Shown piece after piece: positions 6,020-9,843 of a stretch of DNA of 9,843 nucleotides. Under the pieces are notes generated by a model that saw only the letters and a program-made list of their open reading frames with translations, searched no databases and was not told where the DNA came from. Source of the stretch: Candidatus Giovannonibacteria bacterium RIFCSPHIGHO2_02_43_16. GTDB lineage: Bacteria > Patescibacteriota > Minisyncoccia > JACPKW01 > UBA11713. The stretch covers positions 1-9,843 of the forward strand of contig MFHJ01000031.1 of assembly GCA_001778545.1 (NCBI GenBank), given 5' to 3'. The translations under genes were made by a program, and so were the position numbers. How positions within the stretch are numbered: position 1 is the stretch's first letter; each line of letters starts with the position of its first letter.

Positions 6020-6958
6020 CTATAAATTTTCGTCCAAAAAGTTTTTTAGCGCGGTCAAATCTTTTTTCTTGGAATCGTAATAATAAGTTTTAATGCCGAT
6101 GGATTTTGCGCTCGCGACCGCCTCCGGGCTGTGTTCGAAATATATGACATCGTTTGCGATTAATTCAAAATGCGTGAGCATTTTTTTATAATATTCCGGA
6201 TCCGTTTTTTCGGGATTATGTTTCAACGTCCAAATCTCATAGGGCATTTTGTCCAAGCCCCATTCTTTAAATTGTCTATCGTCCGCTCCGGTTAAAAGTA
6301 TTTTCCTATTCGGATACTTCTCAAGCAACTCGCGCATTTCTTTGAAAATGTTTCCTCGAGTATCGACAAATGTATAGACCACGTCAACTAAAATAGTTTT
6401 CTTTTTCTTTTGCGAAAACTCTATAATGCATTTCTCATAAAGTTTCTTAATCCGCGCGTATTCTTTTTCGACTCGCTCAATCTTGGCTAAAGCTTCCCCC
6501 GTGCTAGTTCCTTTCAGGGATTCTCTAACTTTTTCGCGGGCGTTTTCTTTTATTTTGCCTTCAGCCTGCCCGCGTAAATCCGTTAGTTCTTTTAATTTAT
6601 TCTCCATCATCTTTTTTAAATCAAAACATTGCGACTCTTTCTTGCTATCTTTTTTATTTTGATTTTGTGTTTTTAATTTATATGCGCCGTATCCGCTTAA
6701 AGCCAAGACAGCCGCCGCAAAAACGGCTATCCCAAGAACATCCGAGTTTGAACTTGGAGCAGATTCTTTTGATGTAGGTTCGCTAGTAGCCAGAGCAGGA
6801 GCCGAAGTTGCGGCAATAGTTGGCCTCGGCGTTACGGATCCGGCTGGCGAAACGGCCCGTGTAGCACTTTCCGTTGGCACAGATATATCCTCCCGCAATC
6901 CATCTTGGGCAAAAACCGGTAGAGCAATCAATAAAAATATAAAAATAATTTTAATCAT
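6020..6958 (-). CDS. Membrane-anchored protein: signal peptide, S/T/P-rich segment, TM, helical region, HAD-like domain
   Basis: A 312-residue protein of unusual build. Residues 1-17 look like a signal peptide (MIKIIFIFLLIALPVFA, then QDG). Residues 24-72 are rich in Ser, Thr, Pro and Ala. A transmembrane helix spans about 74-93, followed by many lysines, which puts the C-terminus in the cytoplasm. Residues 112-185 are highly charged and probably coiled coil. Residues 187-312 resemble a HAD-superfamily domain: TILVDVVYTF (188-197) at motif I, ILLTGAD (220-226) at motif II, EKTDPEYYKKML (250-261) at motif III and VIYFEHSPEAVASAKSIGIK (271-290) at motif IV. Motif I has D192 but Val at the second Asp position, and motif IV has Glu-His where acidic metal ligands are usual, so phosphatase activity is doubtful. 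The start overlaps the amine oxidase stop by four bases. Function unknown. Confidence 0.8.
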   Translation of the reverse strand: MIKIIFIFLLIALPVFAQDGLREDISVPTESATRAVSPAGSVTPRPTIAATSAPALATSEPTSKESAPSSNSDVLGIAVFAAAVLALSGYGAYKLKTQNQNKKDSKKESQCFDLKKMMENKLKELTDLRGQAEGKIKENAREKVRESLKGTSTGEALAKIERVEKEYARIKKLYEKCIIEFSQKKKKTILVDVVYTFVDTRGNIFKEMRELLEKYPNRKILLTGADDRQFKEWGLDKMPYEIWTLKHNPEKTDPEYYKKMLTHFELIANDVIYFEHSPEAVASAKSIGIKTYYYDSKKKDLTALKNFLDENL

Positions 6959-8223
6959 AATCTTAAAATCTTTCTTGCTGTCTCCAGCCCGCTCGCTAAA
7001 GCTCCTTCCACGGTTGAAGCTTCGCCTTCTCGGTCAAGCGCTTCGCCGACAAAGAAAATTCGATCATCTATTGGCTTTAATAGTTCCTCTTGAGCCTCCG
7101 CCGATTTGGGCGTCCAATATGAATACGCGCCTTTGGCATAAGGATCGGCGGGCCAATTGGCGACTTTGGCGTGAACTAATTCTTTTTCGACATATTCCTT
7201 CTCAACTTTGAAAATATTCGCGAGCGATCTGATTCCCGCGTCGATTATTTCCGCATCAGAGCTATCTATGAGTTTCGCCGATTTCGGACCCGCGAGCCAG
7301 CCCGTCAGCACCGGAATCAAATCCGGATACTGCGTCCACCATATGCGAATTTCTTCATTTGAAAACATGAAATCCATCTCGCCGAAATCCTTCCCGAAAG
7401 CGTTCACCCACCACCTGCTTTTAAATTTCAGGAGAATTTTAATCACGCCGCCATACCCCATTTTTCGGGCCGCCTCCAATTTTTCCGGAATCGCCGGAAT
7501 AAATTTAATGTCGGCAAGCACCGGCAAAGGGACTGTAACAATAACTTTCTCTGTTTCATAATCATCGCCGTCAGCAGTATGGACATTCACCTTGCCGTTA
7601 TTTATTTCAACTTCTCGGACAATTTTATTAAGCTCGATTTTTGTGCCGTTCTTCCCGCATTCCGATTCAAGAAATTTAAGCATGGCGCCGTATCCCTCTT
7701 TGATGCGATATTGCAGCCAATCCTGGCCGCCCAGCCACTCGTCCCGCAAAGAAAAAGTGCTGGCACGCGCGGGATCGGCGGCATCATATCCTTCCACAAT
7801 CCCAAAAACAGAATTGCGAAGGCCGATATATTTTTCGCCCGGAAAATATTTCTCCAGAAATTCCGCAATCGGCAAATCGCTTTTAAGCTCGCCAAGTGCC
7901 TTATGCAACTCATTTTGATTTGGAACGCGCTCGCTATTGATGGTAACTTCCCCGCCGTATGAGTTCCACATATCGCCCTGCGTCTGAATTAGCGTCATAT
8001 CTGCCTCGCGCGAGAGAGATTTCATGATTGGAGAATCGCCATGCACATACTCCGCTCCGGCTTGCGCGTCATAACCAAACTCATCTTTTTGCAAAGCCCA
8101 AATCCTCCCGCCAATTCGGTTACGCGCTTCCAATATAATTACTTTCTTCCTGGCTTTCCCCAATTCCCGCGCCGCCATCAATCCCGCCGCCCCTGCGCCA
8201 ACAATTATAATTTCGCACTTCAT
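6955..8223 (-). CDS. FAD-dependent amine oxidase family protein
   Basis: A 422-residue flavoprotein of the monoamine/polyamine oxidase family. The N-terminal dinucleotide-binding motif IVGAGAAGLMAAREL (7-21) leads to E32, the expected ribose-binding acid, and then RNRIGGRI (34-41), typical of this family. The C-terminus has GAYSYWTP (365-372), matching the aromatic region near the flavin, and FFVGEA (390-395) with STVEGALASG (403-412), the second FAD-contact motif. Length is normal and there is no signal peptide or membrane segment, so it is probably cytoplasmic. Family members oxidise amines or act as desaturases or protoporphyrinogen oxidases; the substrate is not evident. First gene of a two-gene unit with the membrane/HAD-like protein. 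The ATG at 8223 has no clear ribosome binding site (only AAGATAT upstream). Confidence 0.9.
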   Translation of the reverse strand: MKCEIIIVGAGAAGLMAARELGKARKKVIILEARNRIGGRIWALQKDEFGYDAQAGAEYVHGDSPIMKSLSREADMTLIQTQGDMWNSYGGEVTINSERVPNQNELHKALGELKSDLPIAEFLEKYFPGEKYIGLRNSVFGIVEGYDAADPARASTFSLRDEWLGGQDWLQYRIKEGYGAMLKFLESECGKNGTKIELNKIVREVEINNGKVNVHTADGDDYETEKVIVTVPLPVLADIKFIPAIPEKLEAARKMGYGGVIKILLKFKSRWWVNAFGKDFGEMDFMFSNEEIRIWWTQYPDLIPVLTGWLAGPKSAKLIDSSDAEIIDAGIRSLANIFKVEKEYVEKELVHAKVANWPADPYAKGAYSYWTPKSAEAQEELLKPIDDRIFFVGEALDREGEASTVEGALASGLETARKILRL

Positions 8224-8361
8224 TTATATCTTGCCATTCTATTTGAAATGGCTTCAAAATTCTAGAGTCCGCAAATACTCAGCTGTTGCTATCTGCTCGC
8301 TTGTGTATTTGGCGTTTATTTAATAGGATTCCAATTGAGAGAACTTTGAAAGGAAGATTAT
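8224..8361. promoter_or_regulatory. Divergent intergenic region between amine oxidase and HD gene
   Basis: This 138-base spacer must hold promoters for both flanking genes. On the plus strand, AAAGGAAG (8349-8356) ends five bases before the ATG at 8362 and is a good Shine-Dalgarno. A weak plus-strand promoter match is TTGTGT, 17 bases, TAGGAT (about 8310-8338). A short inverted repeat, GCCATT then AATGGC (about 8233-8251), lies close to the amine oxidase start. No convincing minus-strand promoter and no small gene were found. Confidence 0.4.
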
Positions 8362-9660
8362 ATGGATAGAAATATTTGGCTTAAGGTTGTGCCAGATCCA
8401 ATCAGCGGGTTAATAGATATCCGGTCAGTCCTTCCGATCGTTGAAACGAGAGAGTTTCAGTCCTTAAGGGATAAACGCCAATTGGGAATGACTTATCTTG
8501 TTTTTCCTGCGGCAACGCACTCGCGTTTTATTCATAGCCTCGGCGCGTATAAAGCTACGAAGTCACTCGCAGATCGCTGGCGCCTTCAGGGTCTGATAAA
8601 TGAAGAGGAAAGACGGGGACTTCCCATCTATGCGCTTCTGCACGACATTGGCCACGGCGCGTTTTCGCATACCACTGAAGATTTCTGCGACCTCGACAAC
8701 AATCAAATGAGCTTAAAAATAGTCCGCGAAAGGTTTAAGCCGTACATAGCGGACTCCGGAGCCGATCCGATGTTGGTAGAAACCTTGGTAAGCCACGAAC
8801 ATCTGCTTTCCAAAGCCGTTCACGATAAAAATCTAGGCATGGAAAAGTTGGACTATCTTGAGCGCGACGGTTATTACACTCTTTCAAGTCGTCCGCCAGG
8901 CATAGAATATCTGCGCAACTACGTGTATTATGATGGCGGCGAGATTGCTATCGATGGGAAAGTGGCTGAATATGCGCTGGAAGCTCTCGACTTTTACATG
9001 AAAATGTATAAGGAAGTTTATCTGCGAAAGTCGTTGGTAATTGCGCAAAGGATGTTCCATAAAATGGTTTACCGGCTTATATTGGCCGGCGAACTATTCG
9101 CGCGCAATTTGCCGCATATGACTGATTCAGAGCTTCTCGCCCTTTTCTACGGATCGAGCGAACCGCTGGTCCAGAAGCTTTACGCCAGACTAAGAGAGCG
9201 TGGCCTTTTCAAGGAAGCCATTTCCATACGTCCGGAGGCGTTTATCGGAGAAACGAGGATTGCGTACAAATCCATCAGAGTTTTCGGCGCAACTCCCGAA
9301 GAAATGCATCACCTAATCAATTCTCCATTTCTTCAAAGAAGAAATCACGCCGAACTTGAGGAAACTGAAGCAAAAATTGCAAAAATCTCCGGAATACCCG
9401 CGGATAGCCTTCTCGTTGTCCCTGTTTTCTACCCAGAACGTTTCCGCGCAAAAGATGTCCTCATCTATGAGATGGGTAAAAAACTTTGCTCGCTTAAAGA
9501 GCGACGACCAGCACATTTTCAAAGCATGGAAGAAACAGCGCGCTCATATACGGCTTTAAGAATCTGCACGCAGGAGGAGTACAGAGAAAAGCTAAGCTCG
9601 CCCGCGGTTTCAAGTGCTGTTATTGACTTAGTTCTAACCCCAAGCGGCCTCACCAAGTGA
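8362..9660 (+). CDS. HD-domain phosphohydrolase, SAMHD1/dNTPase-like
   Basis: A 432-residue protein of the SAMHD1-like HD phosphohydrolase family, whose studied members hydrolyse dNTPs to deoxynucleosides and triphosphate. Typical blocks: REFQSLRDKRQLGMTYLVFP (30-49), ATHSRFIHSLGAY (51-63), ALLHDIGHGAFSH (91-103) and MEKLDYLERDGYYT (160-173). Expected metal ligands H58, H94, D95 and D164 are present, as are H98 and H103. Where relatives have HEEMS or HEQGS, this protein has NNQMS (113-117), so a conserved active-site His is replaced by Asn113. R/K-rich helices near 218-236 (MYKEVYLRKSLVIAQRMFHK) fit the family's core. It has no SAM domain. It is the only plus-strand gene, divergent from the amine oxidase, with a good Shine-Dalgarno and its own downstream hairpin. 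Confidence 0.93.
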   Translation: MDRNIWLKVVPDPISGLIDIRSVLPIVETREFQSLRDKRQLGMTYLVFPAATHSRFIHSLGAYKATKSLADRWRLQGLINEEERRGLPIYALLHDIGHGAFSHTTEDFCDLDNNQMSLKIVRERFKPYIADSGADPMLVETLVSHEHLLSKAVHDKNLGMEKLDYLERDGYYTLSSRPPGIEYLRNYVYYDGGEIAIDGKVAEYALEALDFYMKMYKEVYLRKSLVIAQRMFHKMVYRLILAGELFARNLPHMTDSELLALFYGSSEPLVQKLYARLRERGLFKEAISIRPEAFIGETRIAYKSIRVFGATPEEMHHLINSPFLQRRNHAELEETEAKIAKISGIPADSLLVVPVFYPERFRAKDVLIYEMGKKLCSLKERRPAHFQSMEETARSYTALRICTQEEYREKLSSPAVSSAVIDLVLTPSGLTK

Positions 9661-9668
9661 GGCCGCTT
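9642..9668 (+). terminator. Hairpin at the end of the HD gene, probable terminator
   Basis: AAGCGGCCTCAC (9642-9653) and GTGAGGCCGCTT (9657-9668) form a perfect 12-bp stem with a CAA loop. The HD-gene stop TGA (9658-9660) lies inside the second arm. Only TTTG follows on the plus strand, so the U-tract is poor. The minus-strand side has no T-run either. Its position between convergent genes favours a terminator, perhaps bidirectional or RNA-stabilising. Confidence 0.65.
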
Positions 9669-9713
9669 TGCAATGGTCAAACTCAACATGGTCAACACCG
9701 AGTGTCGGACATA

Positions 9714-9843
9714 TCATTCAAAAAGTGATGTCACCTGATTCTTCAATCCAGCTGTTTTTTCTTGTAATTCCAGCAATTTAATTGATCTATCAACATCTCT
9801 CGCGGAAGCAGTGCCATATTCTTTCTCCGCGTCTTCGAATCCC
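9714..9843 (-). CDS. Unidentified protein, C-terminal 42 residues, cut by window edge
   Basis: An open minus-strand frame enters at the window edge and ends at TGA (9716-9714). The visible residues begin GFEDAEKEYGTASARDVDRS and continue IKLLELQEKTAGLKNQVTSLFE. The segment is charged, with spaced Ile/Leu/Val residues, and likely helical or coiled coil. It converges on the HD gene, with the hairpin at 9642-9668 between them. The start is outside the window, the family is not recognised, and a chance open frame cannot be excluded. Confidence 0.45.
   Translation of the reverse strand, partial: GFEDAEKEYGTASARDVDRSIKLLELQEKTAGLKNQVTSLFE

Noticed and set aside
7579..7962. Plus-strand open frames opposite the amine oxidase gene (also 7592-7918 and 7208-7561)
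   Set aside because: They lie wholly opposite a gene with clear FAD-binding motifs, lack recognisable domains and have no ribosome binding sites; shadows of the real gene.
9673..9695. Direct repeat ATGGTCAA at 9673-9680 and 9688-9695
   Set aside because: Only two short copies 15 bases apart in a small intergenic stretch; no wider array and no sign of an attachment site.
1..9843. Alternative genetic code with TGA as a sense codon, as in some CPR lineages
   Set aside because: TGA ends several genes at natural family ends, including the ATGA overlaps at 1366, 2973 and 6955, and the HD gene at 9658.

Overview
The window reads as bacterial chromosome from a compact, moderately AT-rich genome. 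Genes are packed head to tail, several share 4-base ATGA stop/start overlaps, and most lack a clear Shine-Dalgarno. The short Obg GTPase, the set of small Nudix/CYTH/HD nucleotide-handling proteins and the lysine-rich proteins suggest a Candidate Phyla Radiation (Patescibacteria/Parcubacteria-like) genome. That assignment is inference: there is no rRNA or other marker here. The standard code with TGA as stop is used. No tRNA, rRNA, CRISPR array, insertion sequence or phage gene was seen.

Layout: everything from 1 to about 8223 is on the minus strand, in four apparent transcription units. Reading in the direction of transcription: (A) a flavin amine oxidase (6955-8223) overlaps by 4 bases a two-membrane-segment protein with a HAD-like tail (6020-6958). 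(B) purC (4919-5929) stands alone, with the best promoter and ribosome binding site in the window and a strong terminator (4842-4885). (C) obg (3850-4812), an EamA/DMT transporter (2973-3848) and a CYTH triphosphatase resembling animal thiamine triphosphatase (2422-2976) are tightly coupled. (D) After a 117-base spacer with a perfect 22-bp palindrome and a possible promoter come a Nudix-methyltransferase fusion (1366-2304), a peptidase S51 protein (695-1369), a second Nudix hydrolase (217-693) and the start of an unidentified gene (1-185). On the plus strand there is one divergent gene, a SAMHD1-like HD phosphohydrolase (8362-9660). It ends in a perfect hairpin containing its own stop codon, and it converges on the 3' end of an unidentified minus-strand gene (9714-9843).

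The common theme is nucleotide and phosphate-ester housekeeping: two Nudix hydrolases, a CYTH triphosphatase, an HD dNTPase-like enzyme, a purine biosynthesis enzyme and a GTPase. I see no defence or mobile system. The most unusual items are the Nudix-ICMT fusion, the membrane protein with a degenerate HAD-like domain, the eukaryote-like ThTPase with a changed ExExK signature, an HD enzyme with a catalytic-type His replaced by Asn, and the palindrome upstream of unit D.
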